Assembly (NCBI RefSeq): GCF_000485595.1
Contig: NW_014577075.1
Span: 412,616 to 435,588 of the forward strand
DNA from: Priapulus caudatus
Taxonomy: Eukaryota > Priapulida > Priapulimorpha > Priapulimorphida > Priapulidae
Reading direction: 5' to 3'
DNA length: 22,973 nucleotides
The position numbers and the translations under genes were made by a program. The notes under the pieces are model-generated. The model searched no databases. It was not told the origin of the DNA and saw only the letters and a program-made list of their open reading frames with translations. Shown here piece after piece: positions 1 to 9,112 of the stretch. Numbering within the stretch: position 1 is the stretch's first letter; every line of letters begins with the position of its first letter.

Positions 1-630
1 CACACAGCACACACACACGGGGGCGGGGCGGCGCACTACTGCCACGAAACGGTATATAGGTTAGCAACGACAAAAGCCAAGGATTATAACCACAAATAAC
101 CTAACCCTGCCGCGCTAGCAAATGCTGTCAACAATGCAGCAAGCCTATAGCGAGTTGCGCGTGGTACGTGAGGAAGTCGTGAGGCGCCTCATATTCATAT
201 ATTGCCAGCTCATAGCGCGCACGTGGCAAGCCGACAGAAAGCGCACCAGCCCACATGGCACGGTTTGTCGTCTCCGCAACACACATGCGGAGAACTCGAA
301 ACTGTCAGCGCGAAGCTACCCGCGTCCGGAGACGACTGGTACCACAAGCGGCCGGCTTGCTCTTGAGACGGGCGCAACGTTCGTCTTTCACCAAGCGCAG
401 CTTTGCGCGTAAAGAAACGTGACGCAAGGGCGACGGCGCAAGTTACGCGGTGCCGAGTGCACGAACGATCACGCCGAGCTGCTGTGGCCAACCGTCACCG
501 CTGCGCCGTAGTCGGTTAGTGAAGTATATACTGCCACCACATGCAGGTGTTGTGCGGAGTTAGAGTGGTGGGGGGAGATGATGAAGGACGAGAGACGTGG
601 CACGACCGGGGGGGCGAGAAGGGGACGAGA
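1..630. other. Unassigned sequence
   Basis: Starts inside a CA-rich run (1-18) and a G/C-rich patch, then moderately GC-rich unique sequence. Two overlapping frames of about 95 codons (122-412 + and 210-491 -) show no domain, no conserved motif and low-complexity-free but unrecognisable translations. I do not call them genes. Confidence 0.5.
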
Positions 631-1695
631 GTTCAGCAGACGAGTACCGGTAGAGAGCAGATAGCAGAATCAGAGAGAGAGGGGCGCGCAAGGAGGAGAC
701 AGTTTCGAGAACGGGAGTAGCCGGTAGAGAGAGAGAGAGACGCGGAGATGACGCGAGACGAGAGAGAGACGAGAGAGAGAGGAGAGCCGAGAGGGGAGAA
801 GGGTCGAGAGAGAGAGCGGGGGAGGAGAAGGGAGAAGTTCGAGGACGCGGAGTAGCCAGTAGAGAGAGAGGAGAGACGACGAGAGGAGAGAGAGAGAGGA
901 GACGGGGGAGAAGGGAGGAAGGCTTCGAACGCCGAGTAGCCCGTAGCAGAGAGGAGAGGAGAGAGAGGAGGCGGAGGAGCAACGGAGACGTTTCGAACGG
1001 GAGTAGCCGGTAGGAGAAGAGAGCAGAGGGAGAGAGAGAGAGAGAGAGAGGAGCGGGGAGAACCTGGCAGGCAACGTTGCGCACGGAGCTAGCCGGGGTA
1101 GAAGAGAGAAGAGAAGGGAGAGAGAACGAGCGGGGAAGCCGGGGCGGCGGGGGGAAGGGGCGAGAGGTTTCGAGACGGATAGCGGGTAGAAGAGAGACGA
1201 CGAGGATGAAGAGACGAGAGAGAGAGAGAGAGAGGAGAGAGGGGCGAGAGCGGCGAGAGAGGAGAGCGCGGCAGAACGGCGAGAGGTTTCGAGACAGGAC
1301 GTAGCCGGTTAGAGGAGGAGAGAGGAGACGAGATGAGAGAGCAGAGGAGGGGCAGGAAACGCGGGAGACGTTTCGCAGACGGGAGCTAGTCCGTAGAGAG
1401 AGAGAGAGGAGGGCGACTATCGAGAAGCAGAGAGAGAGGAGGGGGGGGGAAGGCAGAGAGGTTTCGCAGACGCGGAGTAGCGTAGAGAGCAGAGAGAGAG
1501 AGAGAGAGATCGGGGGAGCAGGGGAGAAGGGAGAGAGGAGAGCGGGGGAGAGAAGGGGAGAGGTAACGAGACGGGAGTAGCTGGTAGAGGGAGAGAGAGG
1601 AGAGAGAGAGAGAGAGATAGAGATGAGAGAGAGATGAGCAGAAGGAAGAGCGGGCGGGAGAAGAAAGTGGGGGAGTTTCGAGAGAATGGAGAAGG
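631..1695 (+). repeat. Purine-rich array with a spaced 28-bp motif, 11 copies
   Basis: The + strand is dominated by GA/GAGA runs. A non-simple motif close to TTTCGAGACGGGAGTAGCCG followed by GTAGAGAG recurs at about 631, 702, 836, 922, 989, 1076, 1166, 1286, 1369, 1460 and 1562, with a partial copy at 1673. Spacing is 63-135 bp. So the true tandem unit is motif plus a variable-length GA spacer. Copies differ by frequent one-base indels. Long frames here (Ser/Leu-rich on -, Arg/Glu-rich on +) are repeat translations. Confidence 0.85.
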
Positions 1696-2248
1696 TTACC
1701 CCGACCAGCGCTGTGCGACGCGATTGTTCTTATTCTAACCCTCAGCAATTACCGTTTCGGGACCCTAGGAAGAAGGAGAGCGCTAACGACGAGGTGGCAA
1801 GGAACGGGCGAACAGCCGTTGAGAGTGGAAGCGAGAAGGAGGGGAGGGAGAGCCTAAGTAGAGTGAGAGCAGGAACCTGTGCTGTGGTGTGTTGCGCATG
1901 GCTTGGGCTAGTGCGTGCGTGCGTGCTTGCCGTGCGTGCGTGCGTGCGTCGCCGTGCCGTGCGTGCCTGTGCGTTTGCGTGCCGTGCGTCTCGCCCGCCC
2001 TGTGTGCTAAAACATCGTTTAGTAGGCTGTATAATGGTCTCGCGCGCGTGCTAAAATGACGACATGCCAACAGGCTCGGCACGGTAGCAAGCAAGCTACC
2101 GGCTGGTTATATTACGAGCAAATAGATTAGCCTTCTGTATGACCGCATTCTGTGATGTGCGTTGCTATGCAGCGTTTGATGTCATTCTGCCAGCCTGCAT
2201 CCCGTCATGCCGTACCCCCGGCAGCAGGATTAAAACTATAGCATGCAT
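1696..2248. other. Unassigned sequence with a GTGC/GCGT run
   Basis: Mostly unique. A tetranucleotide-like GTGCGTGC / GCCGTGCGT run lies at about 1909-1990. No gene recognised. Confidence 0.6.
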
Positions 2249-2602
2249 TCTCCCCTTCTCCCACATCCCCCTACGGGCGCCTCTCCCACATCCTCTATAC
2301 AGCCGCTCCCTCTCCCTACATCCCCTCACGGAGGCTCCCTCTCCCTACATCCTCTCCCTACGCGCCCCCTCTCCCGTACATCCCCCACCGGGCCCCTCTC
2401 CCTACATCCCCCCACGGGCTCCCTCTCCCTACATCCCCTCCCTTACGTCGCCCATTCTCCCTACATCCCCCCACGGGCGCCTCTCCCTACATTCCCCCCT
2501 ACGGCCGCTCCCTCTCCCTACATGCCCTCCACCCCTAGCGGCCTCCCTTCTCCCTACATCCCCCCACTCCTACGGCGCTCCCCTCCTCTTCCCCACGCGG
2601 CG
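2249..2602 (+). repeat. C-rich minisatellite, unit about 26-27 bp
   Basis: TCTCCCTACATCCCC alternates with CACGGGCGCCTC or CACGGGCTCCC about 13 times, with variable unit length. The Pro/Ser-rich open frames across it come from the repeat and occur in two frames at once. Confidence 0.85.
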
Positions 2603-2785
2603 GTAGTGAGGTCCTGACACGTTGTGTTTGTCGCTGCTGCAGACCGAGCATCTTACGAGCGAGCGGCATGAACACGTACCCGAACTACTACCGAGTCCGA
2701 CGGAAGCTTACATCACTATGCAAAAACGAAACCTGCTAAGTGGCGAGCCTTTCTTGCGTATCCTAGATGTCATTTATTATAGACT
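2603..2785. other. Unassigned short unique stretch
   Basis: Nothing recognised between the C-rich minisatellite and the TATC/TA microsatellite. Confidence 0.5.
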
Positions 2786-2860
2786 CTATATATCTATATC
2801 GTATATCTATATCTATCTATTCTATCTATATATCTATCCTATCTATCTAATATATATATA

Positions 2861-2892
<32 letters not shown>
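2786..2892 (+). repeat. TATC / TA microsatellite
   Basis: Compound run of TATATC, TATC and finally pure TA (about 2850-2892). Confidence 0.92.
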
Positions 2893-3592
2893 CAAGTAGC
2901 TGCTCTAGTACCTACAACATCTGTAGTCACCCTAGTATCACCACGACTCGCACTAGTATCCACCACACACACATAGTATCAAAGAGGTATAAAGGAAAGG
3001 TTATATTATACTTATATTATCCTCTTATACGCTCTTGATAGTATACAGAGTAAGAATAATCATAGCCATCCTATATAGGCGATCCAATATACGGATCCTA
3101 TATTATCTTACTCCTGATAGTAGATAGTATGCACACAAATGTAGTAGCAGGCAAGTGCTCAACTATCTCTGACATCGCGCCTGCATCTACTAACTTCTCG
3201 CACCTCCAGTACATTTTTTATATCTTAGCTTACTCGCAGGCCGTAATTGGGTCTGTGCAGCCGCACCTGCCACCCGTCTGCGTGTCCTGTCTGTCAGGTG
3301 CACGATAGGCGTCACTAAAAAAACGTTGACTTGCCTTCGAGGGGAGGGAGGAGAGGGAGGACGAGCCTAGCTGCTATAAGCAAACCACGACGTGTCGCCC
3401 TCGTTTCTCGACTCGCCCATCTCGTGTTTGAATTGCGGGGCTGCCGCACAGCAAAAAAACGCCAATCCAACTACAGCGCATTTTACGCGCTGCCTAGCCC
3501 GAGAGTTCTTTGTACAAACTGATCGCCTAATTAATGAACAGGTGTTGTTGCTGCCTGACGGAATCGACACTGGCTCGTCGTGTACGTACAAC
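2893..3592. other. Unassigned sequence
   Basis: About 700 bp without a recognisable gene. The first half has many TATA/CTATAT-type words and repeated CTAGTATC-like words (2930-2980); the second half is GC-moderate. Confidence 0.5.
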
Positions 3593-3595
3593 CGC

Positions 3596-3628
<33 letters not shown>

Positions 3629-3750
3629 CTGTCTCCTCTCCTCTCTCTCTCTCTCTCTCTGTTCTCTCTCTCTCTCTCTCTCTCTCACTCTCTCTGCTCT
3701 CTCTCTCTCTTCTCTTCTCTCTCTCTCTCTCTCTCCTTTTTCTCTCTCTT

Positions 3751-3781
<31 letters not shown>

Positions 3782-3804
3782 CCCTCTCTCTCTCTCTCTC
3801 TCTT

Positions 3805-3842
<38 letters not shown>

Positions 3843-3985
3843 TCTCTTTCTCCTTTCTCTTTCCTTGCTTCCTTTGTCTCTTTCTCTTTCTCCTCTCTCT
3901 CTCCTCTCTCGTCTCTTTCGCTCTTTCTCTCTCGCTCTCTCGCCTCTCTCGCTCTCTCTCTCATCTGCTCTCGTTTCTCTCTCTC

Positions 3986-4016
<31 letters not shown>

Positions 4017-4187
4017 ACCTCTGCTCTCTCTCCGTTCTCTCTCTCCTCTGTCATGCTCTCTCGCGCGCCGCCTCTCTCTCTCCTCTCCTCTCGCGCGCTC
4101 GCCGCTCCTCTCTCTCTACTCTCTCCTCTCCTCTCTCTCTTTCGCCTCGCTCTCTCGGTTCTCTCCCACTCGCCACTCTCTCGCGCG

Positions 4188-4237
<50 letters not shown>

Positions 4238-4420
4238 CTCTCTTCGCTCCTCTCTTCGTTTCCTCTCCCTCTCCTCCTTTTACTCACTCTCTCTTTCTCT
4301 CCTCCCTCTCTCGCCTCTCTCCTCCCCCTCCCTCTCTCCCTCTATCCCCGCCTCTCTCTCGCGCGCCGTTCTCTCTCACTCTTTCCTTCCTTTCCTCCGT
4401 CTCTAGCTCCCTCTTGCCCA
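3593..4420 (+). repeat. Polypyrimidine (CT)n tract, about 830 bp
   Basis: Nearly uninterrupted CT/CTT/CCT runs with occasional G (CGCGCGC patches near 4065, 4090 and 4185). Every frame on both strands is open over long stretches (Ser/Leu on +, Arg/Glu on -); these frames are artefacts of the repeat, not genes. The 3' end runs into the start of duplicate A. Confidence 0.95.
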
Positions 4421-5455
4421 GGTTTTCATACGCGTGTATGTGTGCGCGCGACGCGCGGTAGCCGCGGTTCAGCGGCTAATATACATAGTACGGCTCTAGA
4501 CTCGGTCACAGACGTCGCGGGCTGTCGCGGCGGCTTCATACGCGAACAACTTACGGAGGCAGGTCTAGCATGCGCGCCGACGACAATGGGGCTGCTCTCT
4601 GTTTGTTCGGCCGAAATGCATCGTAATGCCGCTCGGCGTTCGTCTGAAGCCTAGTTAGATCACACGGCGACGGTAACCGCGGCGGCAAAGTTCCTTGTCG
4701 TGATGAGACCAGATTATCTCTGTCCCGCCGGCCTGCCGACACCTGTCTGGTAGTAGATAAGGACGGTTTCCACAACTCGCCTTAGATGCCAGCAGTAGAC
4801 CGTCTCGAGCGACGCGCGGATGTCAGTTCTAGATAATGACGTCAATGGATCGATTACCGTCATCGAGTATATGCGCTCTTTTGCACTTCCTTTCACAGCT
4901 CTTCTGATGAAGCCTCCTGCGAAAAAGTCCACCATGTCTACGTAATACATATAATTAGCAACACTGTTGGCTTTCAAGTCGAGCGCAGTAGCGTGCCTGT
5001 AGTTAGTCAGCGTCTTGCTTTCTAGAAGCAAAGTAGCCCGCTAGCTGAAACGCCATATAATGGAAACAGACGTGTTATGAAGCCGCCAGCCTTTCTTGTT
5101 TGGAATGATATTGTTGCATAGCCAATAAACACAAGGCTGCGCGTTACACTCAGCATGCCTGAAAATTCGAGTGTTTGTGTAGAGTGCTATAGTGTTCAGT
5201 GCTATGATATGCTAAGAACGCCGATGCCATGCGAAATGCATATGCGTCACTGGCGTTTTAATGATCTATATTCTATTCATAATCAGATATTAGATCGGGC
5301 GCTTGTTGTCATAGACTGCAGGAGCGCTTATGTTAGTTGTGATAGATAAGCCATAGTAGCTTTTGCTTGCTTATGTTTGGCTCGATTTCTGAATTTTTCA
5401 TGTTCTTTTCTTAACCCTCATATCTTTTAATTAACCAACTATATCACAAAAATAG
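4290..5455 (+). repeat. Tandem direct duplicate, copy A (about 1166 bp)
   Basis: Matches the following block 5456-6556 over its whole length, in the same order: CT-rich start, CTCCCTCTTGCCCAG, GACGACAATGGGG, TGGATCGATTACCGTCAT, TACATATAATTAGCAACACT, and the end TTAATTAACCAAC then ATATCACAAAAATAG. It is longer than copy B mainly through scattered one- or two-base extra bases. Open frames (for example 4714-5031 on -) are not preserved in copy B, so no protein is supported. Confidence 0.93.
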
Positions 5456-6556
5456 CCCTCTCCTCCCTCTCTCGCTCTCTCCCTCCCTCCCTTCCTCCCT
5501 CTCTCCCCGCTCTCTCTCGCGCGCGTTCTCTCTCACTCTTTCCTTCCCTTTCCCCTTCTCTAGCTCCCTCTTGCCCAGGTTTCATCAGCGTGTTGTGTGC
5601 GCGCGACGCGCGGTGGCCGCGGTCTCAGCGGCTAATTATACATGTAGGGCTCTAGACTGGTCACAGACGTCGCTGGCTGTCGGCGGGCTTCATACGGAAC
5701 AACTTACGGAGGCAGTCTAGATGCTGGCGACGACAATGGGGTTGCTCTCTGTTTGTTCGGCGAAATGCATCGGTAATGCTCGGCGTTCGTCTGAAGCTAG
5801 TTAGATTCACACGGCGACGTAACCGCGGCGGCAAATTCCTGCGTGATGAGACAATTATCTCTGCCCCGCCGGCTGCGACACCTGTCTGGTAGTAGATAGA
5901 CGGTTTCCACAACTCGCTAGATGCCTCCAGTAGACGTCTCGACGACGCGCGGAGTCAGTCTAGATAATGGCGTCAATGGATCGATTACCGTCATCAGTAT
6001 ATGCGCTCTTTTGATTCCTTTACAGTTCTTTGATGAAGCCTCCGCGAAAAATCCACCATGTTACGTAATACATATAATTAGCAACACTGTTGCTTTCAAG
6101 TCTGAGCGAGTAGGCGTGCCTGTAGTTGTCAGCGTCTTGTTTCTAGACAGTAGCCGCTAGTGGAACGCCGATATAATGGAAACAGACGTGTATGGAAGCC
6201 GCCAGCCTTTCTTGTTTGGAATTATATTGTTGATAGCAATAAACACACAAGCTGCACTACACTCGGATGCCTGAAATTCAGTGCTTTTGTATGAGTGCTA
6301 TAGTGTTTAGTGCTATTGTATGCTAAGAAGCGTGCATGTAAATCATATGCGTCAGTGCGTTTAAATGATCTAGTATTCTATTCATAATTCAGATATTAAT
6401 CGGCTCGCTTGTTGCCATAGACTGCAGTGAGCTTATGTTAGTTGTTATAGCATAATGCCATATAGTTTTGCTTGCTTATGTTTGCTCGATTTCTGAATTT
6501 CCATGTTCTTTCTTACCCTCATATCTTTTAATTAACCAACTTATATCACAAAATAG
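5456..6556 (+). repeat. Tandem direct duplicate, copy B (about 1101 bp)
   Basis: Second copy of the block above, abutting it with no spacer: copy A ends CAAAAATAG at 5455 and copy B resumes the CT-rich start at 5456, ending CAAAATAG at 6556. Differences are spread evenly and are mostly indels. The two ORFs here (5661-5912 -, 5921-6160 +) are broken in copy A and are not called. Confidence 0.93.
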
Positions 6557-7160
6557 CTCCATAAATGAAATTCTCAAGTCAAATTATGAAATAATTAATT
6601 TTCAGCATTAAACGTTTTTTGTACCCGTAATATTCACGACGAATAGAGAGGATTACGCGCGATTATCAAAAAGGGATTGGATTATAAGCAGTAGTTGAAT
6701 AGGATAGCAGTATGTAGTAGTAGCAACACAACGTGGCTTCTATGTCATGAATTTACGAATCAAAATCCGATAAAGACTACCCAAAAGATATCTGTTTTCT
6801 ATAATCGACTGGTGTAGTATTCAACTGAGGTGAGAATGCTATAGGTACAGAGCAGAAGCAGAATAAGTGTGATAGCTGCTGTAATGCGTGGACGGTAGCC
6901 TACCAGAGACTGTGATGGTGGGTGGGTGGGGGGCTACGAGGTTGCGATGCATATACAGGGAGTGTGGTGATAGTTTTCAGTCCGATCACTAAAATGCGTG
7001 CAGCATATCCCGGTACAATCAGAGAATGGATAATGGAGTATCAGAGCAACTATGGTGCGGTGGCTATATAGCTAACGGCAATAGTGGTGTCCCGACGTGA
7101 GGTTGCAGTAGGTCTAGTGTGATGGTTGCTGTGCGAGCTTGTGGGGTGAGATACAGTGAA
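6557..7160. other. Unassigned unique sequence
   Basis: About 600 bp, AT-moderate, no gene, RNA or repeat recognised beyond a GGTGGGTGGGTGGG patch near 6917-6932. Confidence 0.5.

Positions 7161-7205
<45 letters not shown>
7161..7205 (+). repeat. (TA)n microsatellite
   Basis: About 22 TA units directly left of a foldback element. Confidence 0.95.
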
Positions 7206-7208
<3 letters not shown>

Positions 7209-7212
7209 AAAT

Positions 7213-7355
7213 AAATTCAAATAATAGGTTAAGGGTGTTTAAGTTTTAATACGCGAGCTTTCGCGCATGAATTGAACAATTGTCAGACGAAGATATGTAC
7301 ATCTCGAAAGTTCGCGTATTAAAACTTAAACACCCTGAACCTATTATTTGAATTT
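7213..7355. mobile_element. Foldback / MITE-like element with 51-bp arms
   Basis: The left arm 7213-7263 (AAATTCAAATAATAGG ... CTTTCG) is the reverse complement of the right arm 7305-7355 (CGAAAGTT ... TTTGAATTT) with two mismatches. The 41-bp loop contains a small palindrome around CAATTG. No coding capacity. It sits between a TA and a TG microsatellite. Class is inferred from structure only; a processed hairpin RNA source is an alternative. Confidence 0.85.
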
Positions 7356-7392
7356 TTTTTTATCTACATTGGTGTTCGTATGTGATTTTACT

Positions 7393-7394
<2 letters not shown>

Positions 7395-7440
<46 letters not shown>

Positions 7441-7481
7441 CGTGTGTGCGTGCGTGCGTGCGTGCGTGCGTGTGTGTGTGT
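7395..7481 (+). repeat. (TG)n/(CG)n microsatellite
   Basis: TG units followed by GCGCGCGTGCG and TGCG units, then TG again. The Cys/Val frame over it on + and His/Thr frame on - are artefacts. Confidence 0.95.
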
Positions 7482-7530
7482 TCGTCTGGAAGTCTGCTCT
7501 CCTGCGTCTGTAGCGGTTAGAGTCGTCTGC

Positions 7531-8035
7531 ACCACAGGCACCTGGAACGTCTCAATATAAAAAATTAATGGTAAATAAACACGAAATGTCCCAAAGTCTT
7601 AATGTTTCTCTTCGCTATTTCGCCTATAATCACCTGTAAATGCCGGTCAAATGCTCATCTGCAACACACAAATACACCGCACGCCCGCCCTGTGCTGCGT
7701 GCACAAACAACATGAATAAGAGAGAACTCTCTTATTCATGAACATAACTCTCTTATCACAACTTGAACTGAATAACGTGAACTCATAACGTGAACTGAAC
7801 TTAACATGAACATGAACTCTCTTAACATGAACTTATCATGAACTCTCTTATTCATGTTGTTTGTGCACGCAGCACAGGGCGGGCGTGCGGTGTACTTGCG
7901 AGTTGCAGATGAGCATTTGACCGACAGTTACAGGTGATTATAGGCGAAATAGAGTAGAGAAACATTAAGACTTTGGTACATTTCGTGTTTATTTACCATT
8001 AATTTTTTTATTGAGACGTTCCAAGTGCCTGTGGT
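7531..8035. mobile_element. 505-bp inverted-repeat element, 194-bp arms
   Basis: The left arm 7531-7724 (ACCACAGGCACCTGGAACG ... AATAAGAGAG) is the reverse complement of the right arm 7843-8035 at roughly 94% by eye. The central 118 bp is rich in AACATGAACTCTCTTA-like words. CTGC flanks both sides (7527-7530 and 8036-8039), a possible 4-bp target duplication. No transposase; a non-autonomous foldback or MITE fits. Confidence 0.9.
7711..7740. repeat. Perfect 14-bp hairpin at the inner end of the left arm
   Basis: CATGAATAAGAGAG, AA, then CTCTCTTATTCATG. The same CTCTCTTATTCATG recurs at 7843-7856 at the start of the right arm, so the inner end can pair in two ways. Confidence 0.92.
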
Positions 8036-8330
8036 CTGCGCTGGAGCAGCACTGGTCGGTCAGTCGTGTTGCTGGCTCTGTTCATACGTCGTCTATGGTT
8101 GGTAGCGTGAGTCATGTATCGGCATGTATCGGCCTCACGTCTTCTTCCTTACACCGCGCACGTGTTCCCAATACCGGCCCGTGTTGGCGCCCCGGCCTGC
8201 AGTGTGGGGTGGATGGATGCGGGGGGCCCACATTCCACGACGCAGTTGGGTGACATTCGTAGAGTAGAGTCTCTCACTATTTAGCGCCAGTCCACTCATA
8301 TTATGTTATAGGACATGCAGGCTAACGGGT
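8036..8330. other. Unassigned sequence
   Basis: About 295 bp right of the inverted-repeat element. An 80-codon + frame (from 8011) starts inside the inverted-repeat arm and has no recognisable domain. Confidence 0.5.
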
Positions 8331-8526
8331 GGTGACCATGGTGCGGTGAATTTAGTATTGTCTGGTGATCGTAGTATGATGCGGTGAACGTAGCATGGTC
8401 CGGCGACCGTCGCATGATGTGCTGGTCATAGCATGGTCCGCCAGCCATAGCATGGTTGGGCAGCCATAGAATTAAACGGTGACCGTAACATGATCCGGCG
8501 GTCGTAGCATGATATGGTGACCATGG
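8331..8526 (+). repeat. 19-bp minisatellite, 9 full units without indels
   Basis: Full units start at 8345, 8364, 8383, 8402, 8421, 8440, 8459, 8478 and 8497, all exactly 19 bp, with consensus near GGYGACCGTAGCATGATCC. Partial units GGTGACCATGG flank it at 8331 and 8516. Sequence identity is low between units but length is fixed. The 93-codon - frame (8296-8577) spans it; since 19 is not a multiple of three it cannot be a simple peptide repeat and I treat it as non-coding. Confidence 0.93.
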
Positions 8527-9028
8527 CGAATGAAGAAGGTCAGCCAAATATCTATACTCTAGCACTGCAACTAACAAATAGGTGACCGAGAGAAATGAGT
8601 CACTTGGGGCAATTTGGACATTTTAAGATGAATACATATGGAGATTCCTAAGATTCATGGCTGTCTATTGATATATAGATATTGAAAATTGGTTGAAAAG
8701 CAAACATTTTATGACCATTATAAATCGAGATATCATGCGTTTATAATTTCCTGAGAATTGACTATAATAAGGGTTGAAAACTAACATCATTCACGATCAA
8801 TTAGCTGACACTTCTTATAAATCATTCAATTTAAGCAAGTTTTAATTGAATTATAACATTTTTGTTTATACAAATCGAAAGTAAACATTGTAGATGGTGT
8901 TTTTGCAACAACAAAATTTACAATAATTTTTTTAAGCCTAATTAATAAGCCTAAAAATCGATTGTACTGTAGAATACTACTGTGCTACTTCCGACTCATT
9001 TGGCTCTCACGGGTCACCAATCGTCTCA
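8527..9028. other. Unassigned AT-rich sequence
   Basis: About 500 bp with no gene or repeat recognised. Confidence 0.5.
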
Positions 9029-9112
9029 CGCGTTACTAGTACGCTAGTACTAGTACTAGTAGCGCGTTACTAGTACTAGTACGCGACACTAGTAACGCTA
9101 GCTAACTCTAAA
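9029..9112. repeat. ACTAGT palindrome cluster
   Basis: At least seven ACTAGT (self-complementary) sites. Larger near-palindromes include GCGTTACTAGT (9031) facing ACTAGTAACGC (9088). Confidence 0.85.

Noticed and set aside
90-110. CCTAACCCTG as a telomere-like repeat
   Set aside because: Only about one and a half units; no array.
3392-4654. 420-codon Ser/Leu-rich open frame and its overlapping partners
   Set aside because: It is a translation of the CT repeat; all frames on both strands are open there, and single-base indels would not matter to such a sequence.
4714-5031. 105-codon - strand frame with ordinary composition in duplicate copy A
   Set aside because: The matching part of copy B does not keep the frame, and no domain is recognised.
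7727-7860. Repeated AACATGAACTCTCTTA words as a possible CRISPR-like array
   Set aside because: Irregular spacing, no unique spacers, and location at the centre of an inverted-repeat element in an animal genome.
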